From NCBI RefSeq assembly GCF_000738775.1, contig NZ_JPOC01000051.1, positions 1 to 64,000 of the forward strand: DNA of 64,000 nucleotides, read 5' to 3'. Numbering within the stretch: position 1 is the first letter of the stretch; each line of letters opens with the position of its first letter. Positions 46,040 to 56,257 of the stretch are shown here, one piece after another. The stretch is from Prescottella defluvii. Its GTDB lineage: Bacteria; Actinomycetota; Actinomycetes; Mycobacteriales; Mycobacteriaceae. The notes beneath the pieces were generated by a model, which saw only the letters and a list, made by a program, of their open reading frames with translations, made no database searches and was not told the DNA's origin. Position numbers and translations under genes: made by a program.

Positions 46040-47306
46040 GGGGATCCTCCGGATCGAGGCCGAGCAGCGGGAACGTGGCACGGCGGGTCGCGATGATCGC
46101 CGCGTCGATCCGGGTCAGGGCCCGGTCCATCGAGGCGACACCCGTTTCCGGTGTACCTCCGGGTCCGTCCCACGGCAGGTACTTCGTGTCCCCCCCTTCG
46201 CCCATCGTGGTCGGCAGGGCGACACTCGGCGCGAGGCTGTGCGCTTTCTCACGCCACGACTCGGGTATCGCGGCGCCGGTGTCGATCTCCCGGTCGAGCG
46301 CGGTCGCGATCAGGTGGGTCCACGACCGCGGCACCACCCGGATCAGCCCGTAGCCGCCGCCGCCGACCGCGAGCCACCGTCCCTCGGCGTAGCGGTCCGC
46401 GAGGTCGCGCATCGCGAGGTACGCCGCACGCTGCCCGTCGACGGTGAGCGCGAGATCCGCCAGCGGGTCCTCCCGATGGTTGTCGGCGCCGCACTGACTG
46501 ATCACGATCTGCGGCCGGAAGGCCGCGATGGCGGCGGGAACCACCGAATGGAATGCCCTGAGCCACAGCGCATCGCCGGTACCGGGCAGCACCGGAAGAT
46601 TGACGGCCGTGCCCTCCGCTGCACCGGCCCCCACCTCGCTCGACCATCCGGTGTTCGGCCACAGGGTCGCCGGGTGCTGGTGGATCGAGACCGTCAGCAC
46701 CCGCGGATCGCCGAGGAACGCATGCTGCACGCCGTCGCCGTGGTGCGCGTCGATGTCGACGTATGCGATGCGGTCGAATCCGTTGTCGAGCAGCCACGAG
46801 ATCGCGATCGCGGCGTCGTTGTACACGCAGAACCCCGACGCCCAGTCCGCCATCGCGTGGTGCATGCCGCCGCCGATGCTCACCGCCCGCCGGGCCCGGC
46901 CGGACGCGATCGCCTCCGCCGCCGCCAGGGTGCCGCCCGCCAGGATCGCGCTGGCCTCGTGCATCCGGGGGAAGACCGGGTTGTCCTCGGTGCCCAGACC
47001 GTGTCGGCTCTCCACCTCGGCGGGCAACGTGCCGTCCTGCACCGACCCGGCGAGCTTGACCGCATCGATGTACGCGGGCGTGTGGATGCGGAGCAGGTCG
47101 GCGTCCGTGGCGGCACCCGGCCGCACCACCTCGGCACCCTCGACCAGACCGAGCCCGCGCGCGAGATCCATCGTCAACTCGAGCCGGGTCGGATTCATCG
47201 GGTGCTGGGGACTCCAGCGGTAACTGAGATAGTCCGGACTCCACACGACGACGCGGTCGCTTCCGGAAGCTGAGATGCCCTCGACGGGACCTGTCGACGC
47301 GGTCAT
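46032..47306 (-). CDS. acuC: AcuC-type lysine deacetylase
   Basis: 424 residues. Class I histone-deacetylase fold: the substrate pocket has GGMHHAMAD, the Zn-binding site DIDAHHGDG, and the active-site region ends GGGGYGL. AcuC enzymes remove acetyl groups from acetyl-CoA synthetase lysines. The acetyltransferase gene overlaps its end, making one reversible-acetylation operon like acuABC. ATG at 47306 follows TAACTT (47313-47318) at six bases without a Shine-Dalgarno, indicating leaderless transcription. Divergent from ideR. Confidence 0.92.
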   Translation of the reverse strand: MTASTGPVEGISASGSDRVVVWSPDYLSYRWSPQHPMNPTRLELTMDLARGLGLVEGAEVVRPGAATDADLLRIHTPAYIDAVKLAGSVQDGTLPAEVESRHGLGTEDNPVFPRMHEASAILAGGTLAAAEAIASGRARRAVSIGGGMHHAMADWASGFCVYNDAAIAISWLLDNGFDRIAYVDIDAHHGDGVQHAFLGDPRVLTVSIHQHPATLWPNTGWSSEVGAGAAEGTAVNLPVLPGTGDALWLRAFHSVVPAAIAAFRPQIVISQCGADNHREDPLADLALTVDGQRAAYLAMRDLADRYAEGRWLAVGGGGYGLIRVVPRSWTHLIATALDREIDTGAAIPESWREKAHSLAPSVALPTTMGEGGDTKYLPWDGPGGTPETGVASMDRALTRIDAAIIATRRATFPLLGLDPEDPRD

Positions 47307-47460
47307 GGACTCAAGTTACTTGCCCCCACGCCGCGGGCGCGAGGCGCAGTGTCGGAGGCCGGTTCGGGACCTCGACCGCGGACGGGACTCGCCTGGTTCC
47401 CGGGCGGGACCCGGAACCGGATTTGCCCGGTAGAATCACTCCGGACGAAGGGGTGTAAGA

Positions 47461-48147
47461 GTGAAGGATCTGGTCGACACCACGGAGATGTATCTCCGGA
47501 CGATCTACGACTTGGAAGAAGAGGGCGTCGTCCCGCTCCGCGCGCGGATCGCCGAACGGCTCGAGCAGAGCGGACCGACGGTGAGCCAGACGGTTGCCCG
47601 AATGGAGCGGGACGGACTGCTCCAGGTGGCCGGCGACCGTCATCTGGAGTTGACCGAGAAGGGCCGCAACCTCGCGGTCTCGGTCATGCGCAAGCACCGT
47701 CTCGCCGAGCGATTGCTCGTCGACATCATCGGACTCGACTGGGACCAAGTGCATGCCGAGGCCTGCCGGTGGGAGCACGTGATGAGCGAGGACGTCGAAC
47801 GGCGCCTCGTCGAGGTGCTCAACAACCCGACGACGTCGCCGTACGGCAACCCGATCCCCGGGCTTGCCGAACTGGGACTCGACCGCCCGGCCGGCACACC
47901 GGAAACGCTGATCCGGCTCACCGATCTGCCACCGGGCAAGCCGACCGCTGTCGTGGTCCGGCGTCTCGCCGAGCATGTGCAGTCCGACCCCGAACTGATC
48001 GGCCAGCTCCGCGCGGCGGGCGTCGTTCCCGACGCCCGGGTTACAGTCGAGACGCGACCCGGCTCGGTGACGATCACCGTGTCCGGTCACGACGAATTCG
48101 ACCTTCCCGAGGAGATGGCCCACGCCGTCCAGGTGAAGCAGGTCTGA
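47461..48147 (+). CDS. ideR: Iron-dependent repressor IdeR (DtxR family)
   Basis: 228 residues. Fe2+-activated repressor of siderophore genes and activator of iron storage. An N-terminal winged helix (to ~70) with GPTVSQTVARMERDGLL is followed by a dimerisation/metal domain and an SH3-like C-terminus (~150-228). All DtxR metal ligands are at standard numbers: M10, C102, E105, H106 (site 2) and H79, E83, H98 (site 1). GTG at 47461 follows GAAGGGG; TAGAAT at 47431-47436 is a likely -10. galE follows 45 bp later, as in mycobacteria. Confidence 0.96.
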   Translation: MKDLVDTTEMYLRTIYDLEEEGVVPLRARIAERLEQSGPTVSQTVARMERDGLLQVAGDRHLELTEKGRNLAVSVMRKHRLAERLLVDIIGLDWDQVHAEACRWEHVMSEDVERRLVEVLNNPTTSPYGNPIPGLAELGLDRPAGTPETLIRLTDLPPGKPTAVVVRRLAEHVQSDPELIGQLRAAGVVPDARVTVETRPGSVTITVSGHDEFDLPEEMAHAVQVKQV

Positions 48148-48192
48148 CAGACCGCTTCGCCGGTTCGACGCCGGTGCCAGAGGAGATGAACG

Positions 48193-49188
48193 GTGAGACT
48201 TCTGGTTACCGGCGGTGCCGGCTACGTCGGCAGTGTGTGCGCCACGGTACTGCTCGAGCGCGGCCACGAGGTGGTCGTGGTCGACGACCTGTCGACCGGC
48301 AATGCCGACGCGGTGCCGGCCGGTGCCGAGTTCATCGAAGGTGACGTGGCCGCTGTCGCCGGGTCCGTTCTCGGATCCGGCGACAGCGCACCACGATTCG
48401 ACGGTGTGCTGCATTTCGCGGCGCAGTCGCTCGTCGGCGAGTCGGTCGAACGCCCCGAGCAGTACTGGCAGGGCAACGTCGTCACGACGCTCGCACTTCT
48501 CGAGGCGATGCGACTGTCCGGCACTGCGCGCCTGGTGTTCTCGTCCACGGCCGCCACCTACGGCGAACCCGAGCGGACGCCGATCACGGAGGACGATCCG
48601 ACCCGTCCGACCAACCCGTACGGCGCCACGAAGCTCGCGATCGACCACGCGATCACCTCGTACGCGAACGCGCATTCCCTCGCGGCGACCAGCCTGCGTT
48701 ACTTCAATGTCGCCGGCGCCTACAAGGGCGCGGGCGAGAACCGTGTCGTGGAGACGCATCTCATTCCCCTCGTGCTCCAGGTCGCGCTCGGTCAGCGCGA
48801 GAAGATCTCGGTGTTCGGAACGGACTGGCCGACCAAGGACGGCACCGCGGTACGGGACTACATCCACGTGCTCGATCTCGCGGAGGCCCACCTGCTCGCA
48901 CTCGAGTCGTCCAAGCCCGGTCGACACCGGATCTACAACCTCGGCAGCGGCGCGGGATTCACTGTCCGCGAGGTCATCTCGGCTTGCGAGCGAGTGACCG
49001 GACTGCCCATTGCGGCCGAGGACGCGCCCCGCCGCGCCGGAGACCCGGCCGTCCTCATCGCGTCGAGCGCCCGTGCGATCGACGAGCTCGGCTGGACGCC
49101 CGCTCACACCGATCTCGACGAGATCGTCTCAGACGCATGGACGTACCTGCAGGCGCTCGGCGACCGCTCACACGCCGCCCGGCGGTAG
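48193..49188 (+). CDS. galE: UDP-glucose 4-epimerase
   Basis: 331 residues. Extended SDR: NAD-binding GGAGYVGS, catalytic Ser-Thr in FSSTAATYG and the YxxxK pair in NPYGATKLA. It interconverts UDP-Glc and UDP-Gal, supplying galactose for envelope galactan. GTG at 48193 has GAGGAG about ten bases upstream. Same strand as ideR with a 45-bp gap, so probably cotranscribed. The end overlaps the convergent DUF4192 gene by 21 bp. Confidence 0.94.
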   Translation: MRLLVTGGAGYVGSVCATVLLERGHEVVVVDDLSTGNADAVPAGAEFIEGDVAAVAGSVLGSGDSAPRFDGVLHFAAQSLVGESVERPEQYWQGNVVTTLALLEAMRLSGTARLVFSSTAATYGEPERTPITEDDPTRPTNPYGATKLAIDHAITSYANAHSLAATSLRYFNVAGAYKGAGENRVVETHLIPLVLQVALGQREKISVFGTDWPTKDGTAVRDYIHVLDLAEAHLLALESSKPGRHRIYNLGSGAGFTVREVISACERVTGLPIAAEDAPRRAGDPAVLIASSARAIDELGWTPAHTDLDEIVSDAWTYLQALGDRSHAARR

Positions 49189-50331
49189 CCCGCCTCGAAA
49201 CGGCATTGTGACCCCGAGGTCCCGTGCCACCGAATGTCCGAGATCGGCCAGATCCCGCAGGGCACCCGGCCTGATCCCGGCCTGCAGGGCGTCGTCGAGC
49301 AGATTCGCGAGCCGATGCCCTGGGTCGGCCTCGAGCGCGGCACACAGTGCGACACCCGCCATCGGTCCGTCGCCGCGCACGTACGAGCTGTAGCCGAGCA
49401 ACGCGAGCGGTTCGGCGCGTTCGGGGTCGGGCAGAGTCCGGCCCAGCCGAATCCACATCTGTTCGGCCGCGTCGGCGTGGTCCCCGACCGCGAGCGCGAG
49501 CAACGCATCCCGGACGTCGGGGTTCTCCAGCGCGAGCGCCATGTCGGCGCTGTCCTGCAGCGTGATCTCGGCGCCCGCGTCGAGCGCGGCGATGCGGGCC
49601 AGGACGAGTTCGAGGTCCGCACGTTCGGCACCGTCCGGGTCGAATGCCGTGCGGGCCAGTGCGTGTCCGCGCACCTTCGCCTCCCGCGCCGCGTCGATGA
49701 TCTCGGCGATGCACGCCTGCTCGGACGGCATCGGGGTGAGGACGGCTTCCAGCTCCTCCCGAGATCCCCGGATCGCGCGGCCCCCGAGCACCTGTGCCGC
49801 AGCCACTGCGGACGCGTTGGGGTCCGGCACGGTGCCGCGGCGTTCGCCGTCGAGATCGTGCCACGGAACACCGGCCTGGACGGCCGGGACGAGATGCGCC
49901 GCCACCAACTCGATTCCACCGGCGTGCAACAACTCCCGGAAGCGGTCGACGATCGCACGGTGACGCGCCAGGTCACCGGTCCGCGGACGGGGTGGGATCC
50001 GATCGTCCACCACGACCACCAGAACTCGGTCGGCGCCCTCCCGGATCCCGACCGCCGCGAACTGCTCGAGCACCAGCCCCATCACCGGGCTCACCTCACC
50101 CCGATCGTGGAGTACGAGGTCGTGGCGCATGACCGCACCGACGCTGGTTCCGGTCAGGCAGATCGCCACCAGTGAGCGGCGAGGATGGAACCCCAGCAAC
50201 GCCGGCACGGCGCTGATGAGGTCGCCGGGGTCGGAGATCCGGACCGCGCGTGGGGTCCCGATCTCACTGTCGCCGGGCCGGGCCCGGTCGTGCGGGCAGG
50301 GCGAGTCGTGTGAGAAGGCCGGTGTCGTCAT
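49168..50331 (-). CDS. DUF4192 family protein
   Basis: 387 residues. DUF4192 signature: [28 protein letters not shown] near the N-terminus, and [26 protein letters not shown] in the C-terminal TPR-like part. Predicted cytoplasmic; no function known. ATG at 50331 (MTTPAFSHD) is preferred over the longer frame from 50373. It lies downstream of the lipoprotein gene on the same strand. Confidence 0.8.
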   Translation of the reverse strand: MTTPAFSHDSPCPHDRARPGDSEIGTPRAVRISDPGDLISAVPALLGFHPRRSLVAICLTGTSVGAVMRHDLVLHDRGEVSPVMGLVLEQFAAVGIREGADRVLVVVVDDRIPPRPRTGDLARHRAIVDRFRELLHAGGIELVAAHLVPAVQAGVPWHDLDGERRGTVPDPNASAVAAAQVLGGRAIRGSREELEAVLTPMPSEQACIAEIIDAAREAKVRGHALARTAFDPDGAERADLELVLARIAALDAGAEITLQDSADMALALENPDVRDALLALAVGDHADAAEQMWIRLGRTLPDPERAEPLALLGYSSYVRGDGPMAGVALCAALEADPGHRLANLLDDALQAGIRPGALRDLADLGHSVARDLGVTMPFRGGLPPGGV

Positions 50332-50484
50332 GACCTCGACCCTGCCGGGTGAGCCGGGCGCGGCCCCGGACACGACCTGCGGTTTCGGTGGACCTGTGGA
50401 TGTCGCGGCGGCCTGTGCAGAACCCGGCGCGGACGGCGCCGGATGCGCGCCTGCCTGTCGGCGCCCCGTGCTAGCCTCGCCGGC

Positions 50485-51171
50485 TCAACCCGCGTGAACC
50501 TTGAGCACCGCCGAGGTGAACAGCTCGTCGAGAGCGGCGGTGTCGGTGCCGGCGGAGTCGCCGAACGACATGGACGTCGCCTGCACGCGCACGTCGTCGA
50601 CCTGCGCGATCAACGTGAGCATCGACTGGGTCACGGCCTGGCCGTCCTGGCCGGAACTCACCGAACGGCGCAGAGCAAGCGTGTCGTCCGCATCGATCCG
50701 CGGGGGCGGGGTGAGGGTGGTCCGGACGACCGAATCGACCCCGTTCCGGGTCGCGGTCACCTCCGGACACTGAGCCAGCTGCGATCCGAGTTCGGCGAGC
50801 GGCGCGGCGACCCGGATCAGTTCGACCGTGATCGTCGAACGGTTGACGTTGTCGGTGCCGACGACCATGGCAGTGCCGTCGGGCCCGTAGTCCTGGACCG
50901 GCGGCTTGCAGCCGGCGGGTTCCACCCTCGAACCGGGCGCGATGCCCGTCAGATCGGGTGCCGCCTGCGAAACAGCCTCCGGGGGAAGCACGACCGCCGG
51001 GTACTGCGGCGGGAATGCGGACGGGTCGAGGAGCAGTTCGTGCAACGGCCGCGCGTCGGATCCCTCGGACTCGCCCGACAGCGCAGTGCCCGTCACCGCC
51101 TCCGAACAGCCCGTGAGGAGGGCGGTCGATCCCAACAGCACCGCCGAGGCGATCCACTTCCGTCGCGACAT
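50485..51171 (-). CDS. Secreted lipoprotein, sensor-domain-like
   Basis: 228 residues. A lipoprotein signal peptide ends in LLTGC (lipobox, Cys22); the mature part is beta-rich and polar, similar in feel to the extracytoplasmic PknH-like sensor/DUF5642 lipoproteins of this order. Two further Cys (in AGCKPP and QCPEV) could form a disulfide. ATG at 51171 follows GGGAGG. No ligand is evident. It is divergent from the PAC2 gene across 283 bp. Confidence 0.75.
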   Translation of the reverse strand: MSRRKWIASAVLLGSTALLTGCSEAVTGTALSGESEGSDARPLHELLLDPSAFPPQYPAVVLPPEAVSQAAPDLTGIAPGSRVEPAGCKPPVQDYGPDGTAMVVGTDNVNRSTITVELIRVAAPLAELGSQLAQCPEVTATRNGVDSVVRTTLTPPPRIDADDTLALRRSVSSGQDGQAVTQSMLTLIAQVDDVRVQATSMSFGDSAGTDTAALDELFTSAVLKVHAG

Positions 51172-51243
51172 GCTCGAACCTCCCTCGTCCCAGCGCCGGC
51201 GCGCCGGCCGCGCCCCGGTCTCGCGGACAGCCTGTCACACACA

Positions 51244-51274
51244 GTCGTCGATCGACGTGAACGTCGATCACGAC
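51244..51274. promoter_or_regulatory. Inverted repeat, candidate operator
   Basis: Arms 51244-51258 and 51261-51274 match except for a one-base bulge, with a two-base centre, in the divergent promoter region of the lipoprotein and PAC2 genes. The binding protein is unknown. Confidence 0.4.
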
Positions 51275-51454
51275 GGGCAACGGGGTCACCGGGAATCAGG
51301 ACGGGCCCCCCGGCGTTGGCCCTCGGGAGGCGAGATCCGATGATCTTGCCGACAAGGACGCCACAGTGCTCATCGCTGGTCCACTGCTCCGGTTTCTACA
51401 CGCGGGACGTGGTGAGGGACACTGGAAGCAGAAGTTCGAAGGAAGGGAGCCGTC

Positions 51455-52405
51455 ATGGACGAGCAGTCGAAGATGTACGAGCTGGAGTTCCCGGCACCAC
51501 ATCTGTCTTCCGCCGACGGCCTGGGACCGGTTCTGGTTCACGGTCTCGAGGGATTCTCCGATGCCGGGCACGCGGTGAAGTTGGCGACCACGCACCTGCG
51601 CGAGAGCCTCGAGACCGAGCTCGTCGCATCGTTCTCGGTGGACGAGCTCATCGACTACCGGTCGCGTCGACCGACCATGACGTTCAAGGCCGACCACTTC
51701 TCGGACTTCGAGGCTCCGCAGCTCAACCTGTATGCCCTGCGTGACACCGCCGGCACCCCGTTCCTGCTGCTGGCCGGCATGGAGCCGGACCTGCGCTGGG
51801 AGCGGTTCACGACCGCCGTCCGGCTGCTCGCAGAGCAGTTGGGGGTGCGCCGGACGGTCGGGATCAACGCGATTCCGATGGCCATCCCGCACACGCGTCC
51901 GCTCAGCGTCACCGCGCACTCGACCAACAAGGACTTGATCAAGGATCACCACCGCTGGTCCGGTGAACTCCAGGTCCCCGGCAGCGCGTCGTCGTTGCTG
52001 GAACTGCGGATGAGTCAGCACGGTCACGAGTCCGTGGGCTTCTCCGTCCACGTTCCGCACTACCTGGCGCAGACCGACTATCCGGCCGCGGCGGAGACGC
52101 TGCTCGAGAACGTCATGGAGATCGCCGACCTCGAGTTGCCGCTCGCCGCGCTGGGCGAGGCGTCCGCCCGGGTCCGCGAGCAGATCGACGAGCACATCGC
52201 GTCGAACGAGGAAGTCCAGTCGGTGGTCCGGGCGCTCGAGAATCAGTACGACTCGTACGTCGCGGCCCAGGAACAGCAGTCGACGCTCCTCGCGGGCGAC
52301 GACGACCTGCCCAGCGGCGACGAGTTGGGGGCGGAGTTCGAGCGCTTCCTCGCCGAGCAGGCCCGTCTCGGCGACGATGCAGCGGAGGACGACGACCAGA
52401 ACTGA
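51455..52405 (+). CDS. PAC2-family protein (Rv2714-like)
   Basis: 316 residues. PAC2 (proteasome assembly chaperone 2-like) fold: VLVHGLEGFSDAGHAVKLA at the N-terminus and IPMAIPHTRPL in the middle; acidic helical C-terminus. ATG at 51455 follows GGAAGGGAG. Members are conserved near ideR in mycobacteria (Rv2714); a role in proteasome assembly in bacteria is not established. A hydrolase gene follows after 177 bp containing TATACT (52520-52525). Confidence 0.85.
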   Translation: MDEQSKMYELEFPAPHLSSADGLGPVLVHGLEGFSDAGHAVKLATTHLRESLETELVASFSVDELIDYRSRRPTMTFKADHFSDFEAPQLNLYALRDTAGTPFLLLAGMEPDLRWERFTTAVRLLAEQLGVRRTVGINAIPMAIPHTRPLSVTAHSTNKDLIKDHHRWSGELQVPGSASSLLELRMSQHGHESVGFSVHVPHYLAQTDYPAAAETLLENVMEIADLELPLAALGEASARVREQIDEHIASNEEVQSVVRALENQYDSYVAAQEQQSTLLAGDDDLPSGDELGAEFERFLAEQARLGDDAAEDDDQN

Positions 52406-52582
52406 GGTTTGATCGACCCAACATTTGGTCGTTCGTCCAGGTATCGTGGCGGCGTAACCTTTCCGTTATCCGAGGTCGTGCTGACGACTCATAGGGCGCA
52501 TAGCGTCTCGGTGCACGGATATACTCGGACGATCGATATCTGAGCGGTGCCCGCTAACCGGGCGACAGCTTCAGGAGGCGAT

Positions 52583-53620
52583 ATGAGCGACTCCCGCACG
52601 CGCATGCTCCGCCCGGTGCCGGACACCGAGCCCCGGCTCGTGTTCCGCACCATCCACGGGTACCGGCGTGCCTTCCGCATCGCCGGTGAGGGTCCGGCCG
52701 TCCTCCTGTTGCACGGCATCGGCGACAACTCGTCGACGTGGAGCGAGATCATCCCGCACCTGGCTCAGAACTACACGGTGATCGCCCCCGATCTCCTCGG
52801 CCACGGGCGCTCCGACAAGCCGCGAGCCGACTACTCGGTGGCTGCCTACGCGAACGGCATGCGCGATCTGCTCTCGGTGCTCGACATCGACAAGGTCACC
52901 GTCGTCGGCCATTCGCTCGGCGGCGGCGTCGCGATGCAGTTCTCGTACCAGTTCCCGCACATGGTCGAGCGTCTGGTGCTGGTGTCCGCGGGCGGTGTCA
53001 CCAAGGACGTGCATCCGCTGCTGCGCCTGATCTCGATGCCGGTGGTCAACGAGGCCCTCAAACTGCTGCGCCTGCCGGGAGCGATGACGTCGGTCCGCGC
53101 GATCGGCGAGGTCGTCTCCCGCCTCCACGGGTCGCCGCTGCGTCCGGGCACGATGCTGCACGACACCCCCGACCTGGTCCGGGTGCTCGGCGGCCTGCCC
53201 GACCCGACGGCGTACGAGGCGTACCTGCGGACGTTGCGTTCGGTCGTGGATTGGCGTGGCCAGGTGGTCACGATGCTCGACCGGTGTTATCTGACGGAGA
53301 ACCTGCCGGTGCAATTGATCTGGGGCGCCCGCGACTCCGTGATTCCGGTCAGCCACGCGCACCTGGCGCACTCCGCGATGCCCGGTTCCCGCCTCGAGAT
53401 CTTCGACGACGCCGGCCACTTCCCGTTCCGTGACGACCCGCTCCGCTTCCTCGGTGTGGTCGAGAACTTCCTCGGGTCGACCGCACCACTCGAGTTCGAC
53501 GAGACCCGGTGGCGGAATCTGTTGACCGACGGTGTCGGCGAGGCCACTATCACGGGCGCTCCCGAGACCCGAATGGCGGTGCTCGACGCGATGGGCTCGG
53601 ACGAACGCAGCGCCACCTGA
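52583..53620 (+). CDS. Alpha/beta-hydrolase (Rv2715-like)
   Basis: 345 residues. Oxyanion LLHGIGDNSS, nucleophile elbow VVGHSLGGG (Ser), acid in IWGARDSVIP and His in DDAGHFPFRDDP complete the triad. The family includes C-C hydrolases, epoxide hydrolases and lipases; the substrate is unknown. ATG at 52583 has AGGAGG at ideal spacing. Upstream in-frame codons lie in the promoter. Confidence 0.88.
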   Translation: MSDSRTRMLRPVPDTEPRLVFRTIHGYRRAFRIAGEGPAVLLLHGIGDNSSTWSEIIPHLAQNYTVIAPDLLGHGRSDKPRADYSVAAYANGMRDLLSVLDIDKVTVVGHSLGGGVAMQFSYQFPHMVERLVLVSAGGVTKDVHPLLRLISMPVVNEALKLLRLPGAMTSVRAIGEVVSRLHGSPLRPGTMLHDTPDLVRVLGGLPDPTAYEAYLRTLRSVVDWRGQVVTMLDRCYLTENLPVQLIWGARDSVIPVSHAHLAHSAMPGSRLEIFDDAGHFPFRDDPLRFLGVVENFLGSTAPLEFDETRWRNLLTDGVGEATITGAPETRMAVLDAMGSDERSAT

Positions 53621-53687
53621 CGGACGTCCGCGGCGCCGCGCGGGTCCGGAGGCCCGGCCTCGCGCGGTGAGGCTCTAGCCTGTAACG

Positions 53688-56207
53688 GTGCTGCTTCCCG
53701 ATCTTCTCCCCGAAACCGTCGACCCCACCGGCGTGGATGCCGACGCGCTGTTCGACGCGTTCACGTCGTGGACGAGCGATCGCGGCCTGCAGTTGTATCC
53801 CGCGCAGGAAGAGGCGCTGATGGAGTTGGTCTCCGGGGCCAACGTCGTCCTCGCCACTCCGACGGGTTCCGGCAAGTCGATGGTGGCGCTCGGTGCCCAC
53901 TTCTTCGCGCTCGCCGAAGGCCGCCGGACGTTCTACACCGCACCGATCAAGGCCCTGGTGAGCGAGAAGTTCTTCGCACTGTGCGAGGTCTTCGGAGCCG
54001 ACAAGGTCGGCATGATGACCGGCGACGCGTCGGTGAACTCGTCGGCGCCGATCATCTGCGCGACCGCCGAGATCGTCGCGAATCTCGCGCTGCGCGAGGG
54101 GGCGGGTTCCGATATCGGCCAGGTCGTGATGGACGAGTTCCACTTCTATTCGGAACCGGACCGCGGCTGGGCGTGGCAGGTGCCGTTGATCGAGTTGCCG
54201 CAGGCGCAGTTCCTGCTGATGTCGGCCACGCTCGGCGACGTCACGCACCTGTGCGAGGACCTCACCCGCCGCACCGGCCGGCCCACCACCGAGGTGTCGG
54301 GCTCCGAGCGGCCGGTCCCGCTGCACTTCTCGTACTCGCAGACCCCGATCGGTGAGGAGATCGAGGAACTCGTCACCACCCATCAGGCGCCGGTGTACGT
54401 CGTGCACTTCACGCAGGCCGCGGCGCTCGAGCGCGCGCAGGCACTCACCAGCGTGAACCTGTGCAGCCGCGCCGAGAAGGACGCGATCGCCGAGGCCATC
54501 GGCGCGTTCCGGTTCACCACCGGGTTCGGTAAGACGTTGTCGCGCCTGGTCCGTCACGGCATCGGTGTGCACCACGCCGGCATGCTGCCCAAGTACCGGC
54601 GCCTCATCGAACGACTCGCCCAGGACGGCCTGCTCAAGGTCATCTGCGGTACCGACACGCTCGGCGTCGGCATCAACGTGCCCATCCGGACGGTGCTGCT
54701 GACCGGACTCACCAAGTACGACGGCACCCGCACCCGCCAGCTGCGGGCCCGCGAGTTCCACCAGATCGCCGGCCGGGCCGGCCGGGCCGGCTACGACACG
54801 ATGGGCACCGTGGTGGTGCAGGCGCCCGAACACGAGATCGAGAACGTACGCGCGCTGGCGAAGGCCGGCGACGACCCGAAGAAGCGCCGGAAGGTGCAGC
54901 GCAAGAAGGCGCCCGAAGGATTCGTCTCGTGGGGCGAGGGCACCTTCGACAAGCTGATCGCGGCGTCACCGGAGCCGCTGAGTTCGCGCTTCTCGGTGAG
55001 CAATTCGATGCTGCTGAACGTGATCGCGCGGCCCGGCAACTGCTTCCAGGCGATGCGTCATCTGCTCGAGGACAACCACGAGTCGCGACCGGCGCAGCGC
55101 AAGCACATCCTCAAGGCCATCCGGCTCTACCGTGGGCTCCTCCAGGCCGGCATCGTCCAGCAGCTCGACGAGCCCGACGAGTACGGCCGCATGGCCCGGC
55201 TCACGGTGGACCTGCAACGCGACTTCGCGCTCAACCAGCCGCTGTCCCCGTTCGCGCTCGCCTCACTGGAACTGCTCGACCCCGAATCGCTCACCTACGC
55301 ACTCGATGTCGTGTCGATCATCGAGTCGACGCTCGACGACCCGCGGCAGATCCTGATGGCGCAGCAGCACGCGGCGCGCGGTGAGGCGGTCGCGGAGATG
55401 AAGGCCGACGGGATCGAGTACGAGGAGCGCATGGAGCTGCTCGAGGAGGTCACCTGGCCGAAGCCGTTGGCGGATCTGCTGTTCCCGGCGTTCGAGACCT
55501 ACCGCGCCGGCCATCCGTGGATGAGCGAGTTCGCGCTGTCCCCCAAGTCCGTCGTCCGCGACATGGTGGAACGATCGATGACGTTCGCGGAGATGGTCAG
55601 TCACTACGGCCTCGCCCGCTCGGAGGGCCTGGTCCTGCGCTACCTCGCCGACGCGTACCGCGCGCTGCGGCAGACGGTTCCGACCGAGGCGCGCACCGAG
55701 GAACTCGAGGACCTCATCGAGTGGCTCGGCGAACTCATCCGCCAGGTCGATTCGAGCCTGCTCGACGAGTGGGAGCAGCTAACGAATCCGGGGGCCGAGT
55801 CCGACGACCAGCAGGTCGCGTTCGGCGCCGACATCCCGCGTCCCATCACCGCCAACACCCGCGCCTTCAAGGTCATGGTGCGCAACGCGATGTTCCGGCG
55901 CGTCGAACTGGCGTCGCGACGGCGCTGGGACGACCTCGCCGGCCTCGGTGACGGTCTGGACGCCGACGACTGGGCCGACCTGCTCGAGCTGTACTTCGAC
56001 GAATACGAGGAGATCGGGACCGGGCCGTCGGCGCGTGGCCCCCAGCTGTTCCAGGTCACCGTCGAACCGACACTGTGGCGGGTCCGGCAGGTCCTCGAGG
56101 ATCCGCAGGGCGACCACGGCTGGGCGCTGCTCGCCGAGGTCAACCTCGCGGAATCCGACGCGGCCGGCGAGGTCGTCTTCGACGAGTTCGAGGTGGCCGA
56201 AGGCTGA
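53688..56207 (+). CDS. Ski2-like DEAD/DEAH RNA helicase with DUF3516
   Basis: 839 residues. SF2 helicase: YPAQEEAL Q-like motif, Walker A ATPTGSGKS, motif Ia TAPIKALVSEKF, Walker B MDEFHFYS, motif III LMSATLGD, motif V region GTDTLGVGINVP and motif VI QIAGRAGRAG. The C-terminal ~380 residues (DUF3516) are helical and specific to actinobacteria. A role in RNA processing is inferred from Ski2/HelY similarity. GTG at 53688 lies six bases after TAGCCT (53676-53681) without a Shine-Dalgarno, so the mRNA is probably leaderless. Confidence 0.9.
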   Translation: MLLPDLLPETVDPTGVDADALFDAFTSWTSDRGLQLYPAQEEALMELVSGANVVLATPTGSGKSMVALGAHFFALAEGRRTFYTAPIKALVSEKFFALCEVFGADKVGMMTGDASVNSSAPIICATAEIVANLALREGAGSDIGQVVMDEFHFYSEPDRGWAWQVPLIELPQAQFLLMSATLGDVTHLCEDLTRRTGRPTTEVSGSERPVPLHFSYSQTPIGEEIEELVTTHQAPVYVVHFTQAAALERAQALTSVNLCSRAEKDAIAEAIGAFRFTTGFGKTLSRLVRHGIGVHHAGMLPKYRRLIERLAQDGLLKVICGTDTLGVGINVPIRTVLLTGLTKYDGTRTRQLRAREFHQIAGRAGRAGYDTMGTVVVQAPEHEIENVRALAKAGDDPKKRRKVQRKKAPEGFVSWGEGTFDKLIAASPEPLSSRFSVSNSMLLNVIARPGNCFQAMRHLLEDNHESRPAQRKHILKAIRLYRGLLQAGIVQQLDEPDEYGRMARLTVDLQRDFALNQPLSPFALASLELLDPESLTYALDVVSIIESTLDDPRQILMAQQHAARGEAVAEMKADGIEYEERMELLEEVTWPKPLADLLFPAFETYRAGHPWMSEFALSPKSVVRDMVERSMTFAEMVSHYGLARSEGLVLRYLADAYRALRQTVPTEARTEELEDLIEWLGELIRQVDSSLLDEWEQLTNPGAESDDQQVAFGADIPRPITANTRAFKVMVRNAMFRRVELASRRRWDDLAGLGDGLDADDWADLLELYFDEYEEIGTGPSARGPQLFQVTVEPTLWRVRQVLEDPQGDHGWALLAEVNLAESDAAGEVVFDEFEVAEG

Positions 56208-56257
56208 CGCCCGCCTACAGGCGACAAGCACACCATCCGGTCGGTACTGTCCGGCGT

